In this document: positions 10,618 through 20,755 of the stretch, in pieces
Position numbering within the stretch: position 1 is the stretch's first letter
Layout of the letters: the number at the start of each line of letters is the position of its first letter
The notes under the pieces: generated by a model
Database searches by the model: none
Told to the model about the DNA's origin: nothing
What the model saw: only the letters and a program-made list of their open reading frames with translations
Made by a program: the position numbers and the translations under genes
Assembly (NCBI RefSeq): GCF_002929705.1
Contig: NZ_PJIN01000001.1
Span: 809,244 to 873,243, forward strand
Direction of reading: 5' to 3'
DNA length: 64,000 nucleotides
Source of the DNA: Arthrobacter sp. N199823
GTDB lineage: Bacteria > Actinomycetota > Actinomycetes > Actinomycetales > Micrococcaceae

Positions 10618-10744
10618 GCATCAATTCTAAGGGTGGCTTCCTAGGCCGGCTGCTCTTGCCGGCGTCCTGTGCCATCTGCTGCTCGTGCCATCCTTGGCCT
10701 GGTCCGAGGCCAGCTCAGTGATGATCTCATGCGAGAATAGTTGA

Positions 10745-10966
10745 GTGAGAGTTAGCGAATTTTGGCGATTGATGGATGATGAATTCAGCCCCTCCTATTC
10801 ACGGGTTCTAGCCCGGGATCTGGTCTTGGCCGGAGTGGGGGGAAACACTGCGAGCGATGCCTTGCGTGCCGGTTTCGACCCCAAGGAGATCTGGCACGAG
10901 GTGTGCAAGGTCCAAGATGTGCCGCCATCCCGGTGGCTCGGGCGGGACATTGAGCCCAAGAACTAG
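10745..10966 (+). CDS. DUF3046 family protein
   Basis: A 73-residue protein with the DUF3046 pattern: VSEFWRLMDDEFSPSYSRVLARDLVLAGVGG, followed by ALRAGFDPKEIWHEVCKVQDVPPSRW. The family is confined to actinobacteria and is usually encoded just upstream of recA, as here. Its function is unknown. The GTG at 10745 gives the family-typical N-terminus. The 387 bp to recA holds the SOS-regulated promoter. Confidence 0.85.
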   Translation: MRVSEFWRLMDDEFSPSYSRVLARDLVLAGVGGNTASDALRAGFDPKEIWHEVCKVQDVPPSRWLGRDIEPKN

Positions 10967-11030
10967 CCACTCAACTGAGCTGGACCCTTCTAGCGGTCTG
11001 TTCTAGCTTCGACGACACGCCGTGAAATGT

Positions 11031-11059
11031 TCGAATATTTATTCGATATTCCCTATACT
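11031..11059 (+). promoter_or_regulatory. LexA box and promoter of recA
   Basis: TCGAATATTTATTCGA at 11031-11046 is a perfect 6-bp inverted repeat with a 4-bp spacer, matching the actinobacterial SOS box. A TATACT hexamer follows at 11054-11059 and can act as the -10 element, with the LexA box covering the -35 region. The rest of the 10,967-11,353 interval is a long recA leader of about 290 nt in which I see no gene. Confidence 0.82.
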
Positions 11060-11353
11060 GGCTTGAGAGTTGAATTGTGGAGGAATGAAAAGTTCTCCAC
11101 AATTTTGGGTCCAACGCCTTGGCGGTGGCAGACAATGTCAGACCCTTGAACTAGCGTTTTAAGTATGAAGACGAACCAGCGGGTTCGCCGTAGCTCGCTA
11201 GAAGCTGGGAAACCGGTGACTAACACAAAGTGCTCGGGCACTTCAGTACAGCATTTCAGTAAGCACTGACCGCATTAACCACAGACCGTGGATCGCGCCC
11301 ATCGCGCAGGACATGGGGCCGGAAACGGCGCAAAGGAAAGACCGAGGTGAATC

Positions 11354-12406
11354 ATGGCCGCTCCCGCAGACCGTGACAAAGCGCTGGCAGCAGCATTGGC
11401 CCAAATTGACAAGCAATTTGGCAAGGGCTCAGTCATGCGCTTGGGTGATGATGTTCGGGCACCCATTGAAGTGATCCCTACCGGATCCATCGCCTTGGAC
11501 GTGGCTCTGGGCATAGGCGGCCTGCCCCGCGGGCGTGTCGTTGAAATCTACGGGCCTGAATCATCTGGTAAGACAACACTGGCCCTGCACGCCGTGGCCA
11601 GTGCCCAGAAGCTCGGCGGGCTTGCAGCGTTCATTGATGCTGAGCACGCACTTGACCCGGAGTACGCAGCAAAGCTCGGTGTCGACACCGACGCGCTCCT
11701 CGTCTCACAGCCGGACACCGGTGAGCAGGCCCTGGAAATCATGGACATGCTCATTGGCTCCGGATCGCTGGATGTCATTGTCATTGACTCCGTCGCCGCG
11801 TTGGTGCCGCGCGCGGAAATTGAAGGTGACATGGGTGACAGTCACGTTGGTCTCCAGGCCAGGCTCATGAGCCAGGCTCTGCGTAAGATCACCGGACGCC
11901 TGAGCCAGACCAAGACCACCGCCATTTTCATCAACCAGTTGCGTGAAAAGATCGGTGTGTTCTTCGGCAGCCCGGAAACCACCACCGGTGGTAAGGCCTT
12001 GAAGTTCTACGCGTCCGTCCGCCTGGATATCCGCCGGATCCAGACCTTGAAGGAAGGCGCGGATGCAGTCGGTAACCGCACCAAGGTCAAGGTCGTCAAG
12101 AACAAGATGGCCCCGCCCTTCAAGATCGCAGAATTCGACATCATTTATGGTGTGGGCATTTCGCGTGAAGGCGGCATCATCGACATGGGTGTGGAACACG
12201 GCATCGTCCGCAAATCCGGTTCCTGGTACACCTATGACGGCGATCAGCTGGGCCAGGGCATGGAGAATTCCCGCCGCTTCCTCAAGGACAACCCCGAGCT
12301 GACCGATGAACTGGAGCGGTTGATCAAGGCCAAGTTGGGCGTCGGCGTCATTGCTGAGGCTCCGGCTGAAGCTGCTCCCAAGCTCAAGGCTGTGGACGGC
12401 TTCTAG
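11354..12406 (+). CDS. recA: Recombinase RecA
   Basis: RecA forms ATP-dependent filaments on single-stranded DNA, drives strand exchange and stimulates LexA self-cleavage. The 350-residue protein has Walker [10 protein letters not shown] at 67-75, the second ATPase strand [18 protein letters not shown], and the L2-region segment with [22 protein letters not shown]. The start ATG has GGAAAG and GAGGTG sequences upstream. recX follows after 7 bp. A LexA box precedes the promoter, so induction by DNA damage is expected. Confidence 0.98.
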   Translation: MAAPADRDKALAAALAQIDKQFGKGSVMRLGDDVRAPIEVIPTGSIALDVALGIGGLPRGRVVEIYGPESSGKTTLALHAVASAQKLGGLAAFIDAEHALDPEYAAKLGVDTDALLVSQPDTGEQALEIMDMLIGSGSLDVIVIDSVAALVPRAEIEGDMGDSHVGLQARLMSQALRKITGRLSQTKTTAIFINQLREKIGVFFGSPETTTGGKALKFYASVRLDIRRIQTLKEGADAVGNRTKVKVVKNKMAPPFKIAEFDIIYGVGISREGGIIDMGVEHGIVRKSGSWYTYDGDQLGQGMENSRRFLKDNPELTDELERLIKAKLGVGVIAEAPAEAAPKLKAVDGF

Positions 12407-12413
12407 GGCACCC

Positions 12414-12941
12414 ATGAATACCGCACGTCGAGGGCAGGAACTGGACCCTGACGCCAACCCGGCGTCAGTGGCCAGAGCCATCGTGCTACGCCAATTGACG
12501 CACTCTCCCAAGAGTCGCTTTCAGCTAAGTCAAAAACTGGCCGAACGTAACATTCCCGAGGATGTTGCCGAGGCAGTACTGGACCGCTTCGAGGTGGTCA
12601 AGCTCATCGACGATGCCGAATTCGCTCAGGAGTGGGTCCGCTGCAGGTCACTGTACAAATCGCTGGCCCGCGGTGCCTTGCGTCGCGAGCTAGCCGAGAA
12701 AGGCATTTCCGAGGACCTCATCGAGGATGCCTTGGCCCAGGTTGACGACGCTACGGAGCGGGATCAAGCCAAAGATCTGGTCTTGCGTAAGGTCCGTCCA
12801 TCCATGAACTTAGGGGACCGGTCAGAACGCGATAAGTACACTCGCCGGTGGGTAGCCATGCTGGCTAGGAAAGGCTTCAACCCGTCCTTGGCGTTTGGGA
12901 TCGTTGGAGACGTTATCGACGAAAGTCTCATGGGAGACTGA
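12414..12941 (+). CDS. recX: Regulatory protein RecX
   Basis: RecX inhibits RecA filament extension and ATPase. The ATG at 12414, 7 bp after recA, gives a 175-residue protein with the RecX helical repeats: ARAIVLRQLTHSPKSRFQLSQKLAERNIPEDVAEAVLDRF, then DDAEFAQEWVRCR and RRELAEKGISEDLIEDAL. Codons upstream of 12414 overlap recA and encode nothing RecX-like. It is cotranscribed with recA and therefore under SOS control. Confidence 0.93.
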   Translation: MNTARRGQELDPDANPASVARAIVLRQLTHSPKSRFQLSQKLAERNIPEDVAEAVLDRFEVVKLIDDAEFAQEWVRCRSLYKSLARGALRRELAEKGISEDLIEDALAQVDDATERDQAKDLVLRKVRPSMNLGDRSERDKYTRRWVAMLARKGFNPSLAFGIVGDVIDESLMGD

Positions 12942-13019
12942 GCCGAGAATCTAATGCAGGACGGTGTTTCGATGCCCTTTTCTGCATGAATTCGGCTGTA
13001 CCCGCTATGCTGACGGCAT

Positions 13020-14366
13020 ATGCACACTCAACTTCAGCCCCTGAGTAAATTCCTTGCCGCCACCATGACGGCAGGGATTTTCCTCGTCTGTGGCATGAGC
13101 GCCGGGCCGGCACTGGCCCAGGATGCGCCGCCGTCGGGCTTCCCAACATGGGCGGAAGTCCAAGCTGCCAAGGGCAACGCCGCTGCCACGGCCGCCGCAG
13201 TGTCCAAGATTGGACACCTGCTGGACTCCTTGGAAAGTGAAGCGGGCACCTTGGGCACTGCTGCCGTACAGGCCGGTACCACCTACGCTCTGACGGAACG
13301 CAAACTCGATGCCGCCGCGGCAGAGGTGAGCGTGTTGAATGAGCAGGCCAACCGTGCTGCTGATCAGGCCGCCAAGAACAAAAAGGATGCCGTCGCCGTC
13401 GCCGTGCAGAGCTACAAAAACGGAGGCACCGATTTCGGCCTTTTTGCCACCTTGGCTGAACTGGATACGCCAGAAAGCCTCAACGGAGTAGAGCTGATGC
13501 AACAGGTGGGGGAGCAGGCGGCACTTAAGCAGGCCAAAGCTACGCAATCGCAAAAAGCAGCAACCGCACTGGAGCAAACACGCCAAGCAGCCCAGGCCGC
13601 CCAAGCGCAGCTGACCTCCGAAGCGCTGGTGGACAGGGACGCTGCTGTGTCGGCCCAGACGGCCGTGGTGACTGCGCTTGACGCTAAGAAGGAACAGAGC
13701 GCCACGCTGACCGCACAGCTAGCCACCCTCAACAACACCTCCGCAGCCAAGGAAGCACAGTATCGGCAGGGCCAAGAAGCGCTGGCCGCTTACAACGAGG
13801 CCCAGGAAGCCAAGCGCCGTGCCGCCGAAGTTGCGCGCCAGGCCGAAGCCAAGCGCCTGGCCGAGGAGCAAGCTGCAGCGCAAGATCAGGCTCAACAACA
13901 AAAGCCTGCAATCCCCAACCCGGCGCCCAATCCGGGTAACCCAAATCCGGCGCCTGCCCCGGTACCGGAGCCTGTCACTCCGCCTGCGGAACCAGCACCT
14001 GGAGGCGGCTTCATTCCTGTTGAAGTGCTGCTGCCCAACATCCCTGGCGGAGCAGTCAATGACCCTGCAGGAGCCAAAGCTTACGCAGCCTCTCAAATGG
14101 CTGCCAATGGCTGGGCGCAGAGCGAATTTCAGTGTCTGAACCAGTTGTGGGAGCGTGAATCCAACTGGCTGACCAACGCCACCAATCCCTCCAGCGGGGC
14201 CTACGGAATCGCCCAGTCGCTGCCCCCGGGCAAATATGCATCCGCCGGATCAGACTGGCTGACCAATTACCGAACTCAAATTAATTGGGGTCTGGGCTAC
14301 ATGAAGAACCGATACGGATCACCGTGCGGTGCCTGGAACCACTCACAGAGCGTGGGCTGGTACTAG
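13020..14366 (+). CDS. Secreted coiled-coil protein with C-terminal lytic transglycosylase-like domain
   Basis: This 448-residue protein begins with a signal peptide (hydrophobic core about 10-28, cleavage near PALAQDA). An Ala/Gln-rich coiled coil (about 45-290) follows, then a Pro-rich linker (about 295-330) and a C-terminal lysozyme-like domain. The latter contains QFQCLNQLWERESNW-type residues (probable catalytic Glu), NPSSGAYGIAQSLPPGK and the terminal CGAWNHSQSVGWY. It probably cuts peptidoglycan outside the cell. No Shine-Dalgarno precedes the ATG, while TATGCT lies at 13006-13011, so a leaderless message is possible. Confidence 0.85.
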   Translation: MHTQLQPLSKFLAATMTAGIFLVCGMSAGPALAQDAPPSGFPTWAEVQAAKGNAAATAAAVSKIGHLLDSLESEAGTLGTAAVQAGTTYALTERKLDAAAAEVSVLNEQANRAADQAAKNKKDAVAVAVQSYKNGGTDFGLFATLAELDTPESLNGVELMQQVGEQAALKQAKATQSQKAATALEQTRQAAQAAQAQLTSEALVDRDAAVSAQTAVVTALDAKKEQSATLTAQLATLNNTSAAKEAQYRQGQEALAAYNEAQEAKRRAAEVARQAEAKRLAEEQAAAQDQAQQQKPAIPNPAPNPGNPNPAPAPVPEPVTPPAEPAPGGGFIPVEVLLPNIPGGAVNDPAGAKAYAASQMAANGWAQSEFQCLNQLWERESNWLTNATNPSSGAYGIAQSLPPGKYASAGSDWLTNYRTQINWGLGYMKNRYGSPCGAWNHSQSVGWY

Positions 14367-14370
14367 TCCC

Positions 14371-14588
14371 CACGCCCTCCCAAAGCTCGTGCCTCGCTTC
14401 GGGTCCCTCGGGCGCGTGGGCCCAACCGGTGGTTGGCGAGCGGCGGCCCATCCACGCCCTCCCAAAGCTCGTGCCTCGCTTCGGGTCCCTCGGGCGCGTG
14501 GGCCCAATCGGTGGTTGGCGAGCTGGGGCCCATCCACGCCCTCCCCACCCCGTTCCAAAGTTCGGGAGCCCGGGCCCACGCCCTCCCG
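14371..14588. repeat. 82-bp tandem repeat, about 2.6 copies
   Basis: Units beginning CACGCCCTCCCAAAGCTCGT start at 14371 and 14453 and are nearly identical for about 82 bp; a shorter, diverged unit starts at 14535. Each is GC-rich and contains the partly palindromic GCGCGTGGGCCCA. Related sequences occur at 30,541-30,606 (opposite strand) and 46,423-46,527, always in intergenic space just after a gene. This interval separates the transglycosylase gene from miaB. Confidence 0.85.
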
Positions 14589-14638
14589 CCAGCCGGACCG
14601 TTTAGCCGATCCATGACCGTTGGTCTTAAGCTTGATGG

Positions 14639-16225
14639 GTGAGCCTGATCCCAGACATCGTTGATTTTTCCACGAGCCCAGCCAGCCCTGTAAGCCCCAG
14701 TACCCATCCCCGCACCTATCAGGTGCGCACGTATGGCTGTCAGATGAACGTCCACGACTCGGAGCGCATGGCCGGGCTCCTGGAAACAGCCGGGATGGTG
14801 GCCGTCGAAGAAGCTGGCCCCGCCCGTATTGTGGACGCCAATGGCGACGCCGTCCCAGACGTGGTTGTTTTCAACACCTGTGCCGTTCGTGAAAACGCTG
14901 ACAACAAGCTGTACGGCAACCTCGGCATGCTCGCACACATCAAGGAAACTAACCCCGGCATGCAGATTGCCGTCGGCGGGTGCCTGGCCCAAAAAGACCG
15001 TGACACCATTCAAAAACGTGCTCCTTGGGTGGATGTGGTTTTCGGTACCCACAATGTGGGAGCCCTCCCGGTCCTGCTGGAGCGCGCCCGTCACAACGCC
15101 GACGCCCAGATGGAAATTCTGGAGTCTTTGGAAGTCTTCCCCTCCACGCTCCCCACGAAGCGCGATTCGGTGTACTCCGGATGGGTCAGTATCTCCGTGG
15201 GCTGCAACAACACCTGCACCTTCTGCATTGTCCCGTCGCTGCGCGGCAAGGAGCGTGATCGCCGTCCCGGTGAAATCTTGGCTGAAATCCAGGCGCTAGT
15301 GGACGACGGCGTCATCGAGATTACGCTGTTGGGACAAAACGTCAACTCCTACGGCGTGGAATTTGGCGACAAGCTGGCCTTCGGCAAGCTTCTGCGCGCT
15401 TGCGGGCAAATCAAGGGTCTGGAACGGCTCCGCTTCACCAGCCCGCACCCGGCCGCGTTCACCGACGATGTCATTGACGCCATGGCCGCCACCCCCAACG
15501 TCATGCCACAGCTTCACATGCCACTGCAGTCCGGCTCGGATAAAGTCCTCAGGGACATGCGCCGCTCCTACCGTTCTGCCAAGTTCCTGGGCATTCTCGA
15601 TAAGGTGCGCCAGCAAATCCCGAACGCATCATTCTCCACTGACATCATTGTCGGCTTCCCGGGCGAGACCGAGGAAGATTTTCAGGCCACGCTCGACGTC
15701 GTTGAAAAGTCACGCTTTGCCACCGCCTTCACCTACCAGTATTCCAAGCGACCCGGCACGCCTGCTGCGGACTTGCCTGATCAGTTGCCCAAGGAAGTGG
15801 TCCAGGAACGCTTCTTGCGCCTGACCGCCCTCCAAGACAGGATTTGTGCGGAAGAAAACGCCCTGCAGATTGGTACAAAGGTGGAGGTTATGGTGACAGC
15901 CGCATCGGGCCGTAAGGCCGCCGAAACGAACCGCCTGTCAGGGCGTGCCCGCGATCAGCGGCTTGTCCACTTCAGTGTTCCTGAGGGAGCCCCGGCTCCG
16001 CGCCCCGGCGATCTGGTCACCGTCACCATCACCGACTCCGCTGCCTTCCATCTCGTGGCGGACCCTGACTTGGCCGACTACCAGCTCCGCCCTTCCCGCG
16101 CGGGGGATGCCTGGGATCTGGCCCAGGCAGACTCCTGTGGCGTGCCCGCTGCCCCAGGAACCTCCGACGGCGCTCGGCCGGCAGTCAGCCTGGGCATGCC
16201 GACGCTTCCGGTTCGGTCAGCGTGA
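14639..16225 (+). CDS. miaB: tRNA-2-methylthio-N6-dimethylallyladenosine synthase MiaB
   Basis: MiaB is a radical-SAM methylthiotransferase that adds the 2-methylthio group to i6A37 in tRNA. The N-terminal UPF0004 cysteines are at 34 (YGCQMN), 81 (TCAVRENA) and 115 (GGCLAQ). The radical-SAM CxxxCxxC is at 189, 193 and 196 (CNNTCTFC). A TRAM domain lies near the C-terminus, followed by an extra 60-residue tail. The GTG at 14639 starts the 528-residue product. miaA overlaps its stop by 4 bp, and the two act in sequence on the same adenosine. Confidence 0.96.
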   Translation: MSLIPDIVDFSTSPASPVSPSTHPRTYQVRTYGCQMNVHDSERMAGLLETAGMVAVEEAGPARIVDANGDAVPDVVVFNTCAVRENADNKLYGNLGMLAHIKETNPGMQIAVGGCLAQKDRDTIQKRAPWVDVVFGTHNVGALPVLLERARHNADAQMEILESLEVFPSTLPTKRDSVYSGWVSISVGCNNTCTFCIVPSLRGKERDRRPGEILAEIQALVDDGVIEITLLGQNVNSYGVEFGDKLAFGKLLRACGQIKGLERLRFTSPHPAAFTDDVIDAMAATPNVMPQLHMPLQSGSDKVLRDMRRSYRSAKFLGILDKVRQQIPNASFSTDIIVGFPGETEEDFQATLDVVEKSRFATAFTYQYSKRPGTPAADLPDQLPKEVVQERFLRLTALQDRICAEENALQIGTKVEVMVTAASGRKAAETNRLSGRARDQRLVHFSVPEGAPAPRPGDLVTVTITDSAAFHLVADPDLADYQLRPSRAGDAWDLAQADSCGVPAAPGTSDGARPAVSLGMPTLPVRSA

Positions 16226-17199
16226 CCGCCGAGCGGAGTATCCCCGGAGCAAACAGCACAGCAGAGCGTGACGGCGAACATGCGCAGACCCTTCCTTTGG
16301 TGGCCATTGTTGGCCCTACGGGATCGGGAAAATCGGAATTGGCACTGACTCTGGCGGCGCGCTTCAACGGTGAGGCCATCAACGCTGATTCGATGCAGTT
16401 CTATCGGGGCATGGACATCGGTACAGCCAAGCTCCCGCTCGCACAGAGGCGCGGGATCAAACATCACCTGATGGACTTCCTTAGCGTCAAGGAGGACACC
16501 ACTGTGGCTGCCTTCCAGCAGCTGGCCCGGGACGCCATTGCGGATATCCGCTCCCGAGGCAAGCTGCCCATCCTGGTGGGCGGTTCCGGACTCTACAACC
16601 GGGCAGCCATTGACATTCTGGAATTCCCCGGCACCGACCCAGATGTCAGGGCCGCCCTGGAACGCGAATTGGAGGAGGACGGCCTCTCGGTGCTCCTGCA
16701 GCGCCTCCATGAGGTAGACCCCGTCTCCGCTGCCCGTATCAATGACGGCAAGCGTGTGGTCCGAGCCCTTGAGGTCCACGCGCTCACGGGACGCCCCTTC
16801 AGTTCCTTCATGCCGGAACGTGAGTATGTGAGCCCCACCGTGCAGATCGGACTCAACGGCGACCGAGCCCAATTACACCAGCGGCTGGAAACTCGGGTTC
16901 ACACCATGGTGGAAGCCGGCCTGCTCGACGAAGTGAAAGCCCTCATCCCGGAGGGACTGCGGGAGGGCCGCACCGCCCACAAGGCACTGGGCTACCAGCA
17001 GTTCCTCCGCGTCCTTGACGGAGAGTCAACCGTGGAACAAGCCAGTGAGGAGACCATTGTGGCTACCCGCCAGTTTGCGCGCCGTCAGCTCACCTGGTTC
17101 CGGGCTGACCCGCGCATCAAATGGCTTGACTGGTCCCAAAAAGACCTCGGCGAGGCGGCAGCGGCACATGTTACAGCCGCCAGCCAGCCTGCAGTCTAA
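16222..17199 (+). CDS. miaA: tRNA dimethylallyltransferase MiaA
   Basis: MiaA transfers the dimethylallyl group to N6 of A37 in tRNAs reading UNN codons, creating the substrate of MiaB. The 325-residue protein has the P-loop GPTGSGKS at 31-38, then [15 protein letters not shown] and the KALGYQQF segment. GTG 16222 overlaps the miaB stop (GTGA), which implies translational coupling. The first 22 residues are hydrophilic and variable. dapF follows after 94 bp. Confidence 0.95.
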   Translation: MTAERSIPGANSTAERDGEHAQTLPLVAIVGPTGSGKSELALTLAARFNGEAINADSMQFYRGMDIGTAKLPLAQRRGIKHHLMDFLSVKEDTTVAAFQQLARDAIADIRSRGKLPILVGGSGLYNRAAIDILEFPGTDPDVRAALERELEEDGLSVLLQRLHEVDPVSAARINDGKRVVRALEVHALTGRPFSSFMPEREYVSPTVQIGLNGDRAQLHQRLETRVHTMVEAGLLDEVKALIPEGLREGRTAHKALGYQQFLRVLDGESTVEQASEETIVATRQFARRQLTWFRADPRIKWLDWSQKDLGEAAAAHVTAASQPAV

Positions 17200-17293
17200 G
17201 AGAACCACGGACCCCAAGCACCACAGCCTGGGCGAGCCGCGCTCAAAAACTTCGGATGACGGCGTCGTGCGTGAGGTGCTTTAGTCTTAATCC

Positions 17294-18226
17294 ATGACTA
17301 CGCTTTCCACTTCCCTGACAGGCATGCGCTTTGGAAAAGGCCACGGCACCGGCAACGACTTTGTGCTGGTGGCCGACCCTCAAGGTGAGCGCGAGCTGAC
17401 GCCGGAACAGGTTGCCAGGCTGTGCGATAGGCGCCGCGGACTTGGTGCAGACGGCCTGATCAGGGCCGTAAAGTCCCGGCATATTCCTGAGGGTACGGCG
17501 CTTCTGGAAGAAAATCCGGACGCCGAATGGTTCATGGATTACTACAATGGTGACGGCACTATCTCGGAGATGTGCGGCAACGGTGTGCGCGTGTTTGTCC
17601 ACTTTCTGGTGACGCAGGGACTCGTCGAGTTGGGTGCCGGCGAAGAGCTGGTCATCGGTACCCGAGCGGGCGTCAAGGTGGTGGCGCGCACCGCCGCCGG
17701 GTACCGGGTAGACATGGGCCCGTGGGCCTTCATTCACCCCGAGCAGGCCCCGAGCGGCAGCGATGCGCTCGTGGAAGCGTCCGGGATCGACGTGGCCCGC
17801 CCCGCGCTGTCCATCACTATGGGCAACCCGCACACTGTGGTGGCGCTGGCCGATCTGGACGAACTGGCCCACATCAACCTCACTGTGGCCCCAACCGTCA
17901 CCCCTGAGCCCCCGTACGGGACCAATGTTGAGTTTGCGGTGCCCGCGGATCCTTTGGTGATGGACGACGTCGGACACATCAGCATGCGCGTCCACGAGCG
18001 TGGCGTGGGGGAGACTCTTTCCTGCGGGACAGGTGCCGGTGCCGCCGCTGCCGCCACCCGTTTCTGGGCAGGTAGTGCGGCCCCGGACATCTGGGCCGTG
18101 GCTGTTCCGGGCGGTGTGGTGGGCGTACGTTTCTTTGTCGGCCCCAGCGGTCGTGAGCACGTGGAACTGAGCGGTCCCGCCGTCATGGTGGCTGAAGGCG
18201 TCTTGGCCGACGGGCTGAGTGCCTAG
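17294..18226 (+). CDS. dapF: Diaminopimelate epimerase DapF
   Basis: DapF interconverts LL- and meso-diaminopimelate without a cofactor, supplying lysine and, in many bacteria, cross-linking units for peptidoglycan. The two catalytic cysteines are visible: Cys94 in MCGNGVRVF and Cys244 in [22 protein letters not shown] near the N-terminus and GNPHTVV are also typical. The 310-residue length is normal for actinobacteria. Confidence 0.96.
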   Translation: MTTLSTSLTGMRFGKGHGTGNDFVLVADPQGERELTPEQVARLCDRRRGLGADGLIRAVKSRHIPEGTALLEENPDAEWFMDYYNGDGTISEMCGNGVRVFVHFLVTQGLVELGAGEELVIGTRAGVKVVARTAAGYRVDMGPWAFIHPEQAPSGSDALVEASGIDVARPALSITMGNPHTVVALADLDELAHINLTVAPTVTPEPPYGTNVEFAVPADPLVMDDVGHISMRVHERGVGETLSCGTGAGAAAAATRFWAGSAAPDIWAVAVPGGVVGVRFFVGPSGREHVELSGPAVMVAEGVLADGLSA

Positions 18227-18297
18227 ACCCCTGCTCATTCACTGGCGATAACCTCTCAGTGCCGAGAGCTTGGGGCCGAGAACTTCGGGCTTGGAAC

Positions 18298-18942
18298 TTA
18301 GGGCTTGGTGCGGGTGACCTTCAGAATCCTGAAGGCTTTGTTCGTGGAATCTCGGGCTACGGTGAAGCCAGCGTCGGGGAACTGCTCGGTGAGCTCTGCG
18401 CTCAGCCAGCGCTGGAGCGAATCCGAGCCCAAGTTTTTTTGCACCACGAGGTAGGCCGCGCCGTTGTGGGCCAGGCGCGGCAGCCACATGAGCAGGATTG
18501 AGTGCAGCTCGGCCTTGCCCACGCGGATGGGCGGGTTGGACCAAATCGTGTCGAAGCGCTGGTCCGCAGGAACGGCCTCGGGAGTTGACGCTTTGACGTT
18601 ATCCAGACCCAGCTCCTTGGCGTTGTCCTGGGTCAGCTCGATGGAGCGCTCATTGACGTCCACGGCGTACACCGTTGCGGCGGGGGAGCGCAGCGCCAGC
18701 GTCAAGGCAATCGGCCCCCAGCCGCAGCCAATATCCAAGAGGTTGCCCGTGGTGGCCGGCGGCGGCGCTTCGTTGAGCAAGATGATGGTGCCTTTGTCCA
18801 CGCCGTCGGGGCTGAAGATGCCCCCGGCCGTGTGAAGATTGCGCTCCTCCCCGGCCAAAACTACGCGAAGTGGCCGGCGTTTCATCGGCGTGGACGGTTG
18901 TGAACTGAAATAGTGATCTGCACCCTGAGTACCCATAGTCAT
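18298..18942 (-). CDS. Class I SAM methyltransferase, RsmC/RlmG-like
   Basis: This 214-residue protein has the SAM-binding loop DIGCGWGPIALTLAL (about 72-86), the acidic strand end YAVDVNERS, and the catalytic SNPPIRVGK motif of N2-guanine/adenine methyltransferases (MTS domain). The beginning HYFSSQPSTPMKRRPLRVVLAGEE matches small ribosomal RNA methyltransferases. It probably methylates a guanine in rRNA; the exact site cannot be assigned. It is divergent from hflX with 151 bp between the starts. Confidence 0.85.
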   Translation of the reverse strand: MTMGTQGADHYFSSQPSTPMKRRPLRVVLAGEERNLHTAGGIFSPDGVDKGTIILLNEAPPPATTGNLLDIGCGWGPIALTLALRSPAATVYAVDVNERSIELTQDNAKELGLDNVKASTPEAVPADQRFDTIWSNPPIRVGKAELHSILLMWLPRLAHNGAAYLVVQKNLGSDSLQRWLSAELTEQFPDAGFTVARDSTNKAFRILKVTRTKP

Positions 18943-19093
18943 GCCAGATTAGTGCCCAAGGACCGCTTTGTGTATCTAGGCACGCCTAAGGGGAACACAT
19001 GCGCACGTGTGATTATCCACAGAAAAGGGTGCGTGAAGGTGTGAGTGTCGGTGGGGCGGACTACGATTGAAGGTAAACGCCTATAAGGAGAAT

Positions 19094-20755
19094 ATGTCCA
19101 ACGCATCTGCACACAATGGTTCCGAGAGTAATGAGCTGCCCCTGGACGGGGAAAACACGGCCCCCACACAGGGCCAGAGCTCAGGGGAAGAATCTCTCTC
19201 GGTTGCGGAGATCGAAGCCGTGATTGACCGCATCTTGGCCAAAGACGCGGCCTCTTCCCGTGCCGTGCGTGAGGACGAGGAGCTCGACGCGCAGGACCCA
19301 TTCTCAGGTGAGCCCGCAACCCGTCCGTTGCAGGGCCGTGCTCAGGCTGTCTCTACCCTGAATTTCCAGCACAGCATCTTTGATGGCGATCAAAGTGAGC
19401 TGGCAGACCGTAATGCGTTGCGCCGTCGGGCGAGCCTGTCTACCGAGCTCGAGGACGTCACCGAGGTCGAATACCGCCAGCTTCGGCTCGAACGCGTTGT
19501 TTTGGCGGGCCTGTGGTCCGGCGGAACCATGGCCGATGCCGAGAACTCACTGCGTGAATTGGCGGCCTTGGCCGAAACAGCCGGCTCGGAAGTCCTGGAC
19601 GGATTGGTCCAGCGCAGGGCCAAGCCCGATCCAGCAACCTACCTGGGGCAGGGTAAGGCGCAAGAACTCAAGGAAATGGTGCACGCCACGGGCGCTGACA
19701 CCGTGATCATTGACGGTGACCTGGCCCCGTCTCAGCGCCGAACGCTAGAAGAAGTAGTCAAGGTCAAGGTCATTGACCGTACCGCGTTGATCCTAGATAT
19801 TTTCGCTCAGCACGCCCAATCCCGCGAAGGCCGAGCGCAGGTTGAACTGGCACAGATGGAATACTTGCTGCCGCGTCTGCGTGGCTGGGGTGACTCCATG
19901 TCCCGTCAGGCCGGTGGCCGAGTGGGTGCTGCCGGTGGCGGAATTGGTTCCCGTGGTCCCGGTGAAACCAAGATGGAACTGGATCGCCGCAAGATTCGAA
20001 CCCGCATGGCGAAGCTGCGTCGTGAGATCGCAGCTATGGCCCCTGCACGGGAAACCAAACGAGCCAACCGTAAGCGCAACAGTGTGCCATCGGTCGCCAT
20101 TGCCGGCTACACCAACGCCGGTAAGTCCTCGCTGCTGAACCGCTTGACGGACGCTGGCGTACTGGTGGAAAACGCCCTGTTCGCAACGCTGGATCCCACG
20201 GTTCGCAAGACTGAGACTGCAGATGGTCTGGGGTACACCTTGGTGGACACCGTTGGGTTTGTGCGCGCACTTCCCACGCAGTTGGTGGAGGCCTTCCGCT
20301 CCACTCTCGAAGAAGTGGCCGACGCTGATTTGATTCTGCACATTGTCGATGCCTCCCACCCTGACCCCGAAGGTCAGATCTCCGCCGTACGCACTGTCTT
20401 TGCTGAAGTTGGGGCGCTGCAAATCCCGGAAATCATCATCCTGAACAAGGTTGATATTGCTGATCCGTTCGTGGTCGAGCGGCTGCGTCAGCGTGAATCT
20501 CGATCCGTGGTGGTTTCGGCCAGGACAGGCCAGGGCATTGAGGAGCTGCTGGAGCAGATCAGCGAAGGCATCCCGCACCCCAGCGTCTTGCTGACCCTGT
20601 TGGTCCCTTATGACCGTGGCGATGTACTGAACAGGCTGCACCGCAGCGATGCTGAGATCGTCAGTATCGAACATGGCGAGCACGGCACCTTGGTCCACGC
20701 TCGTGTCAAGGAAGATTTGGCTGCAGAGGTTGAACCGTTTGTCCAGCATGCCTGA
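19094..20755 (+). CDS. hflX: GTPase HflX
   Basis: HflX is a ribosome-associated GTPase that splits stalled or hibernating ribosomes. The 553-residue product has an acidic N-terminal extension, the HflX glycine-rich segment RQAGGRVGAAGGGIGSRGPGE, and a G domain with P-loop GYTNAGKSS (about 338), DTVGFVRALP (switch II) and NKVD. The ATG at 19094 follows AAGGAG at good spacing; a TTG 27 bp upstream is in frame but less likely. dinG overlaps its end by 8 bp. Confidence 0.95.
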   Translation: MSNASAHNGSESNELPLDGENTAPTQGQSSGEESLSVAEIEAVIDRILAKDAASSRAVREDEELDAQDPFSGEPATRPLQGRAQAVSTLNFQHSIFDGDQSELADRNALRRRASLSTELEDVTEVEYRQLRLERVVLAGLWSGGTMADAENSLRELAALAETAGSEVLDGLVQRRAKPDPATYLGQGKAQELKEMVHATGADTVIIDGDLAPSQRRTLEEVVKVKVIDRTALILDIFAQHAQSREGRAQVELAQMEYLLPRLRGWGDSMSRQAGGRVGAAGGGIGSRGPGETKMELDRRKIRTRMAKLRREIAAMAPARETKRANRKRNSVPSVAIAGYTNAGKSSLLNRLTDAGVLVENALFATLDPTVRKTETADGLGYTLVDTVGFVRALPTQLVEAFRSTLEEVADADLILHIVDASHPDPEGQISAVRTVFAEVGALQIPEIIILNKVDIADPFVVERLRQRESRSVVVSARTGQGIEELLEQISEGIPHPSVLLTLLVPYDRGDVLNRLHRSDAEIVSIEHGEHGTLVHARVKEDLAAEVEPFVQHA